Part shown: one piece after another, positions 1 to 12,470 of the stretch | How positions within the stretch are numbered: the stretch's first letter is position 1 | How the letters are laid out: the number at the start of each line of letters is the position of its first letter | Origin: Prototheca cutis | Taxonomy: Eukaryota > Chlorophyta > Trebouxiophyceae > Chlorellales > Chlorellaceae | DNA length: 64,000 bases | Direction of reading: 5' to 3' | NCBI GenBank assembly: GCA_002897115.2 | Contig: BCIH01000002.1 | Coordinates: 1,628,771 to 1,692,770, forward strand | Made by a program: the position numbers and the translations under genes | The notes under the pieces: generated by a model | Told to the model about the DNA's origin: nothing | The model's input: only the letters and a program-made list of their open reading frames with translations | The model's database searches: none

Positions 1-3000
1 AAAAAAAAACGTGATTCCCAACCAGGTGCCATGTCTGGGTGGTGAGCCCGGCGGCAAGGACGCAGGCAGAGGTGACAGAGGCTGCCGCCGCCCGGGTCTG
101 GTCCGAGGCGACCTCGGCAGCCGAAGAAAGCGCGGCGCAGGAGGAGCGTGATCTCCATGTGCGCCAGAGGCTTGAAAGTGTGCATGCATACACCGTTCTT
201 GCTGTGTGTATATGGTCGGTGCTTTGCCCCGGAGATTTGACCCTGGTGACGACGGCTCGGACTCACAACCGACTCGCTTCCAATCCCCACATCCCACATG
301 CAGCTGCCGGTGGACATGCCGCAATGGGACATTGTCTACGCACGGTCGGAGCACAAGGCCTTTACGGAGCTCAACAAACTGCTTGCCGGACTGAGGTAAC
401 AGAGGGGTGTGCCGTGGTTCCTACTCTGAGTNGTGGGGTTCAGCCCAGGAAAAGGGCCGGGTTCTCGTGGGTGCATGCATTGCAACACGTGCGGCATCCC
501 CCCCCCCTCCATGGTGCCTTTCCCTCTGCAAACTCGCTCACCGCTTTGTCCTCCACCACGACCACACCCAATGACACTCACAGGGACCGGGCGCTGGGGC
601 CCACGCTCCTTCTGCTGTGCACGCCCGAGCAGGGCGCGCTGCGTTTGTCCCTGAGCNCACTCTGGGACTGGCCCACCGCCGCGGTGCAGCCGTCCGACGG
701 GGCCACCCCGTCTTTCCCAACCCTGGGCTGGCAGTTGCCGGCCGTGCGCGCAGCGGCTGCCCACTGCATTGCCTGCCCTGGCTGGCTGGAGGTGGGGTGG
801 CTTGTTGGGCTTCCCTTGACTGGGCTCCAAGGGAAAGGAGAGGAGGGAATGATGCAAAGGTGGATGGGTGGATGCTACAGCACAGCTTAACATACTGGTC
901 GACACAGGGAGGAAAGAATGTATATCAATAAAAGAACGCCGATCAACTCTAGACGAACTCCCCAATGTTTCTGCCTCAGGCCCGGCTGGCGGCAGCCCGG
1001 TATGCCCACCTGCCCGTGGCAGACATGGGCCCCGACTGGGTGATCGACGCCGCAGATGTGCTGTATGCCCGGCAGCTCCACGCTGCGGGGCACCTGCTGT
1101 GGGCACGGGAGGGCACAGTGGAAAAAGGGGGGGCACTGGGCGGTCTGGCGCTGCCGCCGCCCGACCGGGCCGATGCTCTGGTTCGGGAGGAGCAGCGCCC
1201 AACCTGCGCCGTGACACACCCGGGCGTCTACCGGACCGTGTGCTGTGAGATCCGCATCTCCCACATGGCCGTCAATGCCGTGCTTGAGGTGACAGTGCTT
1301 TTGCTGTTGGGGTGTGGGGTCGCAGACACTGGGGTTTGGCCATATGTGAACATGAATCAAAAAGCCCTCAGCCGAGCCACATGCACCTGAAATCAGGCTG
1401 CGGCGTTGTCGGAGCTGGAGGGGACGGCGCTGGTGGACGGTGTGCGGCTGGCTGGCGCCGCCTTTGGAGTGCTCCGGAACCTGGCACAGGCCTGGATGGA
1501 TGATGCCTCACGCCACTCCAACGTGTACGCATGTGTTTGCTGGTTGTTTGTGGGGATTTGATTCGGAAGTGAGCGAGTTGTGTGCCTGTCATGCTCAGTG
1601 GTTGGAGTTGGTCGGAGACGCCCAGATGCACCTGCAACCTGGAATTTGTTTCTTCTCGGCAAGCAAGCAAGAACCCCCCTTTCCAAAGATGGCAACTTTC
1701 GATCTTTTTTTCCTGACAAGTACTCATTCTTTTACGCACAAAATATAATACAATCAATGACAGGTGTGCTGACACGCTGCTGCTCAATCTCTACCGCTGG
1801 GTCTGTTCGCCAGCGTCCAAGTTTTACGATCCGGCGCTCAAGCAGGTGAGACCAGTCGCTGCTGGTGGGCTCCACACAGTACATTGGGCGGGGGGGGGGG
1901 GGGGGGGGGGAGAGGTGGGGTTCTACGGTAGCCAGTGATCCCTGGCTTCAACCCTGGGGTGCCCTGTGCCTGTCCAGCGGCTGACATCTTCCTCTGCAAG
2001 GAAATCCCAGCACATTGCAGCATCCGAAAAGAATCCCCCCCCCTAATCCCCCACCATACCACCATACCACCACAGACGGTCCAGCTGCTACAGCATAAAC
2101 TGCTGCTGTATTTAGTTGGCGAGCTGAAGCGGCTTGGAGTCCAGGTCATTCATGCCGACTCCCAGTCCCTGGTCCTCTGCACCGGCCGCCGCAACCTCTC
2201 AGCTGCACTCGGGTGCGAATGCCGGCGTCGGTTTCTCAGCGGGGACATGGGTTGGACGCATTGACTTCGGGGGCCCGGACATGAGCTGAAACTGACGAGG
2301 GGAAATTACGGAGACGGCGTGGAATTCTCTGGGGTCAGACGGCTGCAACACAGGCCCCCGTCCACCACCATCACCCCATACCCGCACACCTGTCTCCTTG
2401 ACAACAGGTACGTCGACTACATCTTGGAGACTGTGTGTCGGCGCGAGGTACTGCAATACCTTTCCTTCCAGCCCACAGTGTTTTGGCACACCCTGCTGTA
2501 CAAGGACAGGTGTGTGTGTTTTTGTGTGCTTGTGATTATGTCATTAGGAGGGACTGGGGTTGCTTTAATGTTGCGCCAGCCGTTCGCGGATGCTTTCGGC
2601 AGACAGCCATGCATCCCTGCTCCTGCATCATACTCCTGAGAACTAGCACTTCCAAAACCCACCCCTCCGCAGGTACAACTTTATTGGGATTCAGGCCAGT
2701 GTGCCTAGCGAGGTGGTCAGCGCGATGTCCCAACCGGGCATCATTTCCCAGGTTGGCAGTCATGACCAGATCTGATTTCGGGTTTGCAGATGGAAAACTT
2801 TCTGTGTTTGATTGCGACTCTCATTTCTGCAAGGGAGGGGGGTTTCATGCCCTAATCCAAAACCAGCTGGCGGTGAAGTTTCCTCCCCTTGGCAATCTGC
2901 AGGGCACCTTGCTCGAGGAGTTTTCCGAAGGGCTGCACGTCACAGAGGAGCAGCTTGCGAGCCCAGCCTTTGATTATGTCGTCACACTCAAGGCACGGTA

Positions 3001-4905
3001 TTGGGGGGGCGATGGTTTGAAGAATGGATTGCTATCAAGCTTGTCATTGTCCAGATTTCGAACAGTGATGGAGTGATCCGGCGTGCTAACCACCGCTCAT
3101 TACTATACTACCCCCCCCCCCCCCCCCCAACCACACACACACACACACACAAAACAAACACGAAAAAACAAACACTTGGAACCAATAAACTGTAGGATTT
3201 TTTGCCGCCTGTCCTGCAAGACAGCTTTATGGCAATGCTGACCGAATTCATCTGGCTTCCCTGGAAGAACACTGCTCAGGACACGACGCTCGGGGCAACG
3301 CAGGGTGGTTCCCAGGCAAGCTGTTTGTTTGCACCCGGCATTCCTGAGTTTAGACTGCTGCTTGGGATTGCTGCAGGCTGTGGCAATTGCCGTCTGCGAA
3401 GAACATATACTCAGTACCCGGGACAGACTTTTCTCTCGATACATGCACAACTCCCTGAATTGTGCAGGCCCAAAAGGACACTGCGTTGGGCCTGGAGGCA
3501 CAGATCGCCTGGGTCAAGGAATCCCTCAAGGGCCATTTCACGGAGCAACTGCTCAAATGCGTCCGGCACATTGCCGCGCATGTCTCGGCCACGGACGGCC
3601 ATCCCGAGCACGCCTTTCCGCACCTCGCCGGATCCCACCTCTCTCCTGTGCGTGGTTTTTTGGCAGAGGAAGGGGGGTGAGAGGTTGTGTGGGACTGGGT
3701 ATTTTGTTGCACTTGTGCCGCATGTGGCAAACTACATATGCAAGGACCGCTGATCTGCAGCAGGTCCCATGGTATCCACTTTTCTGCCAACAAAACCTTG
3801 TGTCCCCATGCGACTAATCCCCCATTACTCCCTCCCACCACTGCACTTTGTAGGAGGAATTGGGAACTCCGGCGATGGCCTTCATTCGATCCATCATTGC
3901 AATGTTTGAAATGGACGTCGCCGTCACAGAAGAGGTGCCGACGATGGATGTTTGGAAGGGGGGGGGGTGTATGGGTGCTGGGCCCGGGATCCACACAACA
4001 CCTGTGGTGGCTAAACTGTGTTGCCACGGCGTGTTGAGTTCCCCTGGTCAAACGGCGGGAGCCCCTCCTGGCCTTGCTCACACACAAACATCCAAGGCCC
4101 TTGCTGCACACCCACACATCCACAGGTAATGCTGCTGAGGCGGCAGCTGCTGAGGTTGGTGCACGCTCGTGAATTTTCACCTGAGGCAGAGTTCAAGGTA
4201 TGTGGGTTGACGTGGTTTGGGGCGTGCCTCGCGGCGCCTGAGGCACAGTTCCCTCCCTGGTGGATGGGCAGCGATGCGTCGTACCGATCCCACCCCTTTC
4301 ACATCAATCGCAGGATCCCTGCGCCACGCTCGTCCTGCACGACATCATCTGCCCCTGCTGCCAGAACTGCCAAGACCTGGACGTCTGCCGTGACCCGAGG
4401 GTGCGCTGGGGCCCGGTTTAGGTGGTGGTGTGTCTGGGCCGGGTGAAGGGAGTCCACCAGAGAGGGTATTTTGGGGGCACAGAAATGCTGGCATTCCATG
4501 TGACATTCTTCGCAATCACATCTCCCCCCACCCCACTTTCTCCCGAGCCCCCAACAGCTGCAAGCCCGGGACTGGCGGTGTGGTGTCTGCGGTGCGGCTC
4601 GGGACAAGGAGGCTGTGGAGTCGGCGCTGTGCGTCGCACTGGGCACGCTGTGCGATGCTGCGGCGCTCCAGGACCTGCGCTGTGTGCGCTGTGGCACGGT
4701 GGCCACGGAGCATTTGCAGGGAGCCTGCGATGCCTGCGGCGGCCGACTGGCATGCACGCGGCCGCCGGCGGCCACGCAGCTGCAGCTCCGTGTCTTTCTC
4801 TCTGTCGTGCAGTACCACGGGATGCCGGTGCTGCAGGAGCTGGTGGAGGCCGCCTTGGCACAGCAGCCTGCGGTCAAATCCGGCATAGAGCAGCTGTTTG
4901 CGTGA
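1..4905 (+). CDS. POLE1: DNA polymerase epsilon catalytic subunit, C-terminal part (5' truncated by window edge)
   Basis: The leading-strand replicative polymerase subunit. Only the non-catalytic C-terminal half is present; the exonuclease/polymerase half lies off the left edge. Exon blocks with matching phase are 304-395, 584-791, 980-1288 and 1397-~1535, then about 1780-1845, 2079-2210, 2409-2510, 2673-2750, 2870-2999, 3195-3275, 3462-3645, 3853-3935, 4126-4197, 4314-4400 and 4557-4905. Segments such as ARYAHLPV...DWVIDAADVLYAR and NVYA...LLLNLYRWVCSP...LYDPAL-like text follow the family's inactive-polymerase region. The diagnostic end is the cysteine-rich double module: CPCCQNCQDLDVCRDP (about 4340-4395), then WRCGVCG...LQDLRCVRCG...CDACGG (about 4570-4750), which binds the B subunit and holds the metal centres. 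The TGA is at 4903-4905. One N (432) and one N (657) fall in or near the first visible exons. Identity is very sure; the exact middle exon ends are approximate. Confidence 0.93.
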
Positions 4906-5250
4906 ACAATGTGCCCTCCTGTCTGTCCATGTTTCAAGAGCAGGCACAGGGCCTGCCTTTTAGAAGAAGGGAGCTGCGCGCCTGATTGTTCACGCAGATC
5001 ATCAACCCCCCTTTGGCTTGTATCATGCCTACAACACCAAAAATCCCTGTGAATAAAAGACGGAAGGCAAATCACTCTGGCCCTTCCCACCACCGCACTC
5101 ATGGCAGCCTCTGAAGGAAGCGGTGCCCACGACTGCTGACCATTCACAGTTGTCTGTCTGGATGGTCAACAAGCAAACGAATATGATACACCAGTCGGTC
5201 AGTCGTTCGCGGGAAATCCAATCAAATCCAGCATGTCAGGTCAGGTCACG
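4906..5250. other. Tail-to-tail intergenic space POLE1/KU70
   Basis: The stop codons of two convergent genes are 345 bases apart. An AATAAA-like string lies near 5052 on the plus strand. I see no gene, repeat or structured RNA here. Confidence 0.6.
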
Positions 5251-8200
5251 TCAGCCCTTGTCTTTTCCTGCATGGTGGCCCAGTATTCGTTCCAGGAGTT
5301 CGGCCTTGCTCCCCGAGACGTGCAGGCCACGAGCCCGCAGCCAGGGCTTCAAGATCGCCACAGGCAGCTTGCTCACCGTTCCCGCCCGCAGCGCCTCCTG
5401 CGTGATTCATTCAGAGCATGCCGCGGCATGGGAGGTCGTATGCATGATCAGCAAAAGGAATGCATTTTCTTTCCTTCATCTTGTTGGGGGCAGTATTAAG
5501 CACCACGCACTCTTTCACAACGCAATGGCGTACCTCTACTTCACGGATGCATGCGTCGTCGTCCCCAGCGGCTGGCCCCCCAGAGGCCTGGGAGCCCTTT
5601 CCTGAGTTCGCTCCTGGTGCCTTGCGTTTCATCCCCGACGCCGGGCTCTCATCGTCCACCATTACCGCCTCCTGAAGAGAAGAGGGGATTTGAAAAAAAA
5701 TCCATTGCCATGCGGTGCTCCTGACAGGGACACACCCCACACCCCAACTGCGAGGCACTCATCAAATCCTCGAAATCCACCTTGAATGCGCGTATGACGT
5801 CGGCCACCCTTTCAAAAGCCTCCTCATCGCATAGTGTATCATCAACAATCGCTTGATCAGGATCTTCCCCGAGCGCAAGTGCCTCCAGCACCTGCCAGCC
5901 AGATTGAAGTGAAGGCCACGTTCCCGGTGTGTGTATGAATGTGTGTGTGTGTTTTGGAAAGGGGGGGCCGCTGGGAAAGACCCCATGGAGTAGGTAGGAC
6001 AGACTGACTTCACAACTGGCGTGTATCCAGTGATAAAAAGCCACAGCAATCACCCAATCATCTCAGCACCTGGTAGTGCCGCTGCAGGTGTGGGTTTGCT
6101 ATCGTGTCACTGTAAAAGGATTCAAGAGGCAGGCTGGCTATCAGCGCATCTGCCGCCTCCAGCTGCTTGGCCGTCGGGTCCACATGCTGCAGGACATTTG
6201 TGTCGAAGGACGAGCATAGGGGCGCCAACACCGCCACAACGTACTCAGGCGCACCAACCCCCGTAAGAACATCCACCAGACCAAATTACCTCGGTCCCCA
6301 CAAACCCTGCGTCCTCCTCGGGCCGCCGAATGTCGTCAGCAAAGGGAAGGTAAATCACATGCATGCCAGGCGGCGATACCTACAGGATGTGCATGTGGGC
6401 GATGGTCGCACGGATCGCCGGGGTGGGGTGGAGCTGTGTCTTGCATCTGAACTGCGCCAGCAAATAATTCCATGTTCGGCCGTGCCCATGCAACAAGACA
6501 GACACACATGCAAGCTTGAAGGGCAAAAAGTGCCGACCCGGGGCCCCCCTCCATGTCTCCAACTCCACCTGTAAGCCCGATTCATCAACTTCTTCCTGCT
6601 GGGCCAGAAGAGCCACCAGCCTCGGGCCGGCGGCCGCCGAGCGGCCAAGCGCCGCGATCGCAATCTGATCACGCTCCAGCATTGCCCCATGCAGTGCCAC
6701 AAAGGCCGCGGTACTGCCGGCCACGATGCCCTCGTCTGGACCAACAGAAGAAGGGGTAGGTTGATGGGGCGAATGGGCAGGGGGGGGACGTGCGGATGTA
6801 CTTCCTGCATCAACCACACGGCCCTCCTCCCTCCACCCAAGCCCTTCCNCCCCCGCCATTTTCTCCATTCAACGACAAACACTCACCTGGATACAAGAAC
6901 GACGAGCTGCGCAGCTGGTGCCAGTCCTTGAGACAGTCTCGCGGCTTGAACCCAAGCAGGTTTAGGGTACGGGGCGTCACGTGCTTGACTCTGGCGATCT
7001 CCTGCCTGTCCACGTACACCTGTTGTTGGAATGGATGAACAGTGTGATACTGCCATGTGGGTGACGGACAATTCTTGCCCGGCTGGCAGTAAAAATCGAC
7101 CAGCAATTCCGCTGCCCGATCGGCCAGTTGGGTGTCGCGCATGGAGCACTGCCAGCACCCGTTGCACCAGCACAGGGCCGAGCCAGCCACCCCAAGCCAC
7201 CCCTACACAGACATCCGTGTGTCACCTTGGGAAATGTGGCGTATTTGAAGTGGGCATCCTTGGTATTCGGGAAAAAGTACTTGGGCTGCTGCAGTTCAGG
7301 CTTTTCCTCTTCACCCAAGATGGCCCCTGCAATGAACAAACGTGGTGGGTGGGCTGTTGCAGGGCATCTCCTTCCGCACCGGTCAGCATCATTGTATGGA
7401 GCAACCCGGCTTTTCAAACAGCAAATACTCCACACTCGTCTGTGTGCATGAGTGTGTGTGTCTCTCCCCAGAAACTAGGAAAACGAAATGCGGCAATCGG
7501 CATCATCATCGAGACCTGTGTCGGCATCGATCAGGGCAGAGTGGACGCTGATCACTTCGTTGGTGACTCCATGGACCCATTGTGCCTGCACAAGGTTTTG
7601 GGTAAGCCTGCCCCCTCATACCACGCAGAAGGCGCAATGCATTGAGACCCCGTGCCATATGTACCGATCGGCAGCTGCCCTCCAACTCCCAACAATGACA
7701 CACACACACACATACACTCTCGCTGCAATGACAAGATCATGTTTGCCCCCCAAAACACACACGCACCGAGCCCTTGGTCGCGGGCTGGATCGTTGCATAC
7801 ATGGCCACCGCAATGCTGAACCCAGGGCTCAGGTCCAGGGAATACGTCCCCAGCGTCCGTTGCTGATGCGCCTTGGCTCTGACTGTCGACTTGAGGTCCT
7901 GCATGTTTTGGGGGCTTCCACATCACCATGTTGTTGTAGTTGAGATCAGGACCTTTGAGTTGTCTACAATTAACAGTGGCAGCATGGGCCAGCAGCTGCA
8001 ACGAAACCGTCAAAGCCCATAGTCAGGTCCAGCTGCACTCGTGCTCACCTGGATACGTCCGTATCGCTCGACACCATGTGGCAGCTTGGGACCCGAGAGA
8101 TTTCCGTCCGCCATCACCACGCTCGCCATCTGTGGCAGTGCAGGGGTAAGGGGTTTCCAAAAATGCTTCTCTGACAAAAAGCTGCCGCCTCTTTAATCAG

Positions 8201-9790
8201 CCAACCAATCGTTCAGGCCGGCGACATCGCCCAGACCCAGCATGCCCCACCGACCTACCTTGTCAAAGACGGGCTGCCAGATGGAACTGGCCACAAACTC
8301 CTTGGTGCTGGACAGTGGGATGACCTGGAGTTGGACACCCTTGTTGGCCAGCTCCTCCACACTCCTCACGATCGCACGCCTGTTGAGAACTCACGGAAAG
8401 ACGTTGGATCTCGTCCACGGTGGTATGGGAGAGATTTCCCCGGGGGTTCTGGTGGTGGCTCGTACTGCATGCCCAGGAACAGAGAGAGGGAGATAGATCG
8501 ACCTCGACGGAAGACCTGCAAACCCACAGCCATTCTCCCCTACCAAATCTGGTTTCCCGGCTCAGCGGGAGCGGTGTCGGGGGCAAACACGATGATTCGA
8601 CGGGCCACGCGCTGCTTGCTGTTTTGCCCAAACATGAAGCGCGCCTGCCACAGCGCATTCTTAAGGCCCTGCCCCGGCTCCAGCGTGTCGGTATTCGGCA
8701 GCCCCACCTCTCTCATAAAAGTTGGCACTGCACATGTTGCATTCCGTGAAAGACCAGTTGGCAGAAGAGTTCCCAGTTAAAACATGGTACAGGTGCGGAG
8801 ACTGGAGCAGTACCGTCCACGCGGCAGCCCACACATGCGCTGCTCCTTCCGCGACTAGGAAACCCTTTCCATCTCACACGTCATCGTCAAAACCCCCCCC
8901 CACACACACACACACGCACGCGCACACACACACGCACACACATGTGCACGCACCATCCATCTCCTCCAGATTCTGTATCCCATTGACATCTGGGCCCTGC
9001 AGACTACGTAAGACGTGAATGCCCTCGCTTGCTCCACCAGCACTCTCTTCCTTGACCTGGGTGCACGAACAGCCATGACGGGAGATCGATGTAAATCCAG
9101 CAGCTGTTGCATTGCATGACACGAGCATCCGTCAGTCCATCTCCCAATGCAGCAGTCGCTGTACTTCAGATGCCTCAAACACAAACACCCACCACGTTGA
9201 ACAGGATGACTGCTACTTCATCGGCCGGAGAGGAGATGACCTTTTGTCTCATGATGGCCGCGGTGACGTGGGTGGCCACCTCGAGCCACGTGAACCCAGA
9301 ATAGTCCTGGAGGGAGCACAAATAGTTTGCCCATGGTTGTGACAGAACTGCAGCAGCATCTGAGCAAGGTCTCAGGAGGTTCTCTCCCAGCCTGATGCAC
9401 CCAGCACTCAACTCATGCATTGCACCCTGCCTGTTGCAAACTTCTGACCCATTGAAGAACATCAACTGGGTGGGTATTGTATTCCAAACTCACATCCCCC
9501 CCCCCAACTTCAGACCACTTGCTACCCCACACACCTTGTCATCGATGTCTGCAGGGCGCAGCACTTCCTCCTGGACCTGGATCAGCACCACCAGCTGCTC
9601 CTTGGAGGCCAAGGCCAGGGCCTGCGGAGCGGAGCAGGTGGAGGGGGGGGAGCATGGCGCGTGGGAAATCGCCATGAAATGCACAGATCACAATACAGGG
9701 ACCAGACCCTCCATTTCCAGGCCAGGCTCGCACGTCCTTGTCGTCCTCCCCATCGGTGTCGGTGAGGAAGCTCTCATCGAATGCGTCCAT
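5251..9790 (-). CDS. KU70: Ku70 subunit of the Ku DNA end-binding heterodimer (XRCC6)
   Basis: Binds broken DNA ends with Ku80, starts non-homologous end joining and protects telomeres in the nucleus. Chosen ATG at 9788-9790 (MDAFDESFLTDTDGEDD, an acidic N-terminus), stop at 5251-5253. About a dozen short exons read leftwards. The von Willebrand-like domain includes VVLIQVQEEVL (about 9560-9600) and the block LEPGQGLKNALWQARFMFGQ with RRIIVFAPD (about 8570-8690). The beta-barrel includes DRQEIARVKHVTPRTLNLLGFKP (about 6940-7015) and the SSSFLYPGE block. The helical arm has SFYSDTIANPHLQRHYQVLR (about 6060-6125), then LEALALGEDP, exactly as in Ku70. The last exon is a SAP domain (about 5255-5400: TVSKLPVAILKPWLRARGLHVSG..AELLERI), which distinguishes Ku70 from Ku80. 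Not every exon edge was resolved. It runs in the same direction as the monooxygenase upstream. Confidence 0.92.
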
Positions 9791-10351
9791 CCTCGCAAAC
9801 AGCCCGTGCCAGACTCCTTGTCATGGGGCGAATACAAGGTAAATCGATGTCACAGGAGATTCTCCTAGGTATATCGATCCTGCATTGCTCTGGGACGTGT
9901 TTCGGCGATCCACACGACAGGCAGTGCTCCGGGGGAGGGGTGCTTCCGCCGTCGTCGCCAAAGTAGGGGTTCCTCATGACATTTCCCTCTTTATTAGCAC
10001 CAAACCTCCCCAGGAAACTGCCCCCCAACCTAAACGGTTTTGCAAAACTCAGCATCACAAGATTGTTTTACATAAAAATCTACAAGGACGACGACCGCAT
10101 CGCTCTTTGCAAGTGCGCAATTCCTTGGCCAAAGGCGAGGTTGGTTCCTTGGGGAAGAGGGTTGGATCCATTCAAAACTGGCAAGCACAGTGCATGGGAA
10201 AATCTGGCATGAGAAAAAGGGTGCCCATGTTCGCGGTGGCATGCTATTGAGCAGAGGGAAGCTGGGGGTTTAGGGAGGTTCTTTCATGGGTTGGGAACGC
10301 GGCGGCGTTCAGGTGCGGACGCCATCAAAGGGACCTTCCAGGTGCTCCCCC
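9791..10351. other. Spacer between KU70 start and FMO stop, with a small zinc-knuckle-like reading frame
   Basis: About 560 bases between two minus-strand genes. On the minus strand an ATG at 10055 opens a ~93-codon frame (to 9774) that overlaps the KU70 start in another frame. It contains C-x2-C-x4-H-x4-C (CLSCGSPKHVPEQC, about 9895-9935), the spacing of a CCHC zinc knuckle. No further domain is visible, and it may be chance in KU70 leader sequence. Confidence 0.3.
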
Positions 10352-12470
10352 TCAAGCGAGGTGGTAGACCTTGCCCTGGCCGTAGACGGGCGTGGGCAGG
10401 CCCATGTAGCGTGCCTTGAGTTGGAGGCTGAGGTACTTGGAGTAGTGGCGTGACTGGTGGAGGTTGCCTCCATGGAACCAGAGGTTTTCTTGCGCGGTGG
10501 GCTTCCACATGTTGCGCAGCTCGCCCTCCCACGGGCCGGGGTCCTTGGTGGTGTCGGAGCCCAGACCCCAGCAAATACCCACGCGGTCTGCCGTCTCCTG
10601 GTCAATCAGCTCGGCTGCCCAGCCGTTCATGGAGCCAAAGCCCGTGGCGCAGACCACCAGGTCCGCGGGCAGCTCAGAGCCGTCAGACAGCGTCACCGAT
10701 GACGGGTTGACGCGGGAAATGGTGACGCCCGACCGCACGCCAACCTTGCCGTCAATCACCAGCCCCGACGCGCCGACATCGATGTAGTAGCCTGAGCCGC
10801 GGCGCACGTACTTGAGGAATAGGCCGCTGTCGTCATCGCCGAAATCCAGCATGAAGCCCGTGGCCCGCAGCTTCTCGTAAAACTCAGCATCATGCTCCAT
10901 CACCTGCTTGGTCACCTCCTGCATCACCACCGGCAGAACCTGCAGTGGGAGGAGTTGTGGGTTGTTGCACTTGTGGCGGTGGCGATGGTGGTGATGACGG
11001 ACCGTCAAAGCGATGACATAACGATGACAGAGCAAACAAAAACCCCCAATAAAGAAGAACGGAAGCCCAAATCCACCTTGTAGGGGAAAGAGGCGAACAG
11101 CATGTCAGCCTTGTCGGTGGTGATGCCCTTGGCCAGGGCGTCCTCGGAGAAGAAGGGCCCTGTGACGTACTGGGTGAACGTGTCAGAGCGGATGATGTGG
11201 GTGGAGGAGCGCTGGACGATAGTGATCGACTTGGCGCCGTTCTCCCACAGGTCGTGGGCAATGTCGTGGGCAGAGTTGTTGGCGCCCAGGATCACGCAGT
11301 CTTTGCCCTTGTAAGGCTCGGCACCCGGGTGGTAGGCAGAGTGGTGCAGGTCGCCCTTGAAGGTCTCCGCGCCGGCCAGTTTCGGCATGCTGGGACGGCC
11401 GCTCATGCCCGTCGCGAGGACCAGCTGCTTGGGACGCAGCGTAATCTCCTCTGCAGTGATTTGATTTTTTGGAAGAGGGGCTGTTAATTGTTCATTAATT
11501 GATTGCTTGGTGACCTCACAAGCATACAACACAAAATAACAAATAAACCGGCCACACAGAGGAGAAAGAAGGCAACACTCAACTCACCGACGCTGCCGTC
11601 GTCGCGCTTGCGAGTGACGTTGACGGACCACTCTCCCGAGACGGGGTCAAATGTGGCATTGTTGCAGGTAGTGCTGGACCAGTAGTTGATCTCCATGACG
11701 CGGGCATACATCTCCAGCCAGTCGCCGATCTTGTCCTTTGGCGAGAACGTGGGCCAGGTGTCTGGGAAGGGCAGGTACGGCAGGTGGTCGTACCACACGG
11801 GGTCGTGCAGGCACAGCGGCTTGTAGCGGCAGCGCCAGCTGTCTCCAGCGCGCGCGTGCTTCTCAACGACGATGGTGGGGACGCCGCCGACGCGCAGGCG
11901 TGCGGCGAGGGCCAGCGCGCCCTGCCCACCGCCGACGATCACGACGTAGGGCTGGTGGCTGTAGCCCAGCTCGCGGGCCTCGGCCTCGCGCTCGTCCAGC
12001 CAGGTGCGACGGTTGGGGTGCGCGCCGTGCTGCGCGCCAATGGGGCGGCTGCGCCCGCGGGGTTCGGGGGAGGCCAGCAGGTCCTGGGCCGCGGTGAGGA
12101 GCGTGAAGGCGCGGCCGTCGCGCAGGCGCAGGTAGCCCGCGCAGGACAGGGCCGAGGTGCGGAAGCCGATCCAGCCCTCGGTGGTGGTGCCGAAGAAGGG
12201 GGTGGTGCTGGTCACAGCTTCCTCCTTCAGGGTGAAGTCATGGGGGGCAGCAGACTCAAGGCATGACTCGAGCATCGCCCGAATCTCGTCCCGCCCCTCC
12301 AGGGTCTTGATGTTCCAGGTCAGGCACACAAGGTCCCGCCAGTAACCCTCGGGCTCGAACAGGTCCACGGCGGCATCGATGTCGCGGCGGGTGAGGGCGT
12401 CCTCGAATTTGGACAGCCAGCCCCGCACGGTGTCGCAGGGGCTGGCGTTGTCGATCACGGCCTGGGGCAT
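10352..12470 (-). CDS. Flavin-containing monooxygenase with N-terminal NTF2-like (SnoaL) domain
   Basis: Predicted FAD- and NADPH-dependent oxygenase of the FMO/YUCCA-like superfamily; the substrate is unknown. Exons 11588-12470, 11077-11450 and 10352-10939 join in phase to give 614 residues. Residues ~1-150 form an NTF2/SnoaL-like fold (WLSKFEDALTRRDIDAAVDLFEPEGYWRDLV). The FAD Rossmann motif is VVIVGGGQGALALAARLR (about residue 190). The FMO fingerprint is FKGDLHHSAYHPG, followed by the NADPH-site CVILGANNSAHDIAHDL. A late LVVCATGFGSMNGW matches the ATG-containing motif. Start: ATG 12468-12470 (MPQAVIDNAS); an in-frame ATG at 12621-12623 would add about 50 residues. Exons are much longer than in neighbouring genes. 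NTF2-FMO fusions are typical of bacteria and fungi, so acquisition by transfer is possible. Plant auxin-making YUCCA enzymes lack the NTF2 part, so I do not call it YUCCA. Confidence 0.9.

Noticed and set aside
1..9790. Functional cluster of DNA repair genes (POLE1, KU70, MLH1)
   Set aside because: They are unlinked in expression units, far apart and interleaved with unrelated housekeeping genes; proximity is most likely chance.
10352..12470. Naming the FMO as YUCCA (auxin synthesis)
   Set aside because: The NTF2-like N-terminal domain and overall order differ from plant YUCCA enzymes; substrate cannot be read from sequence.
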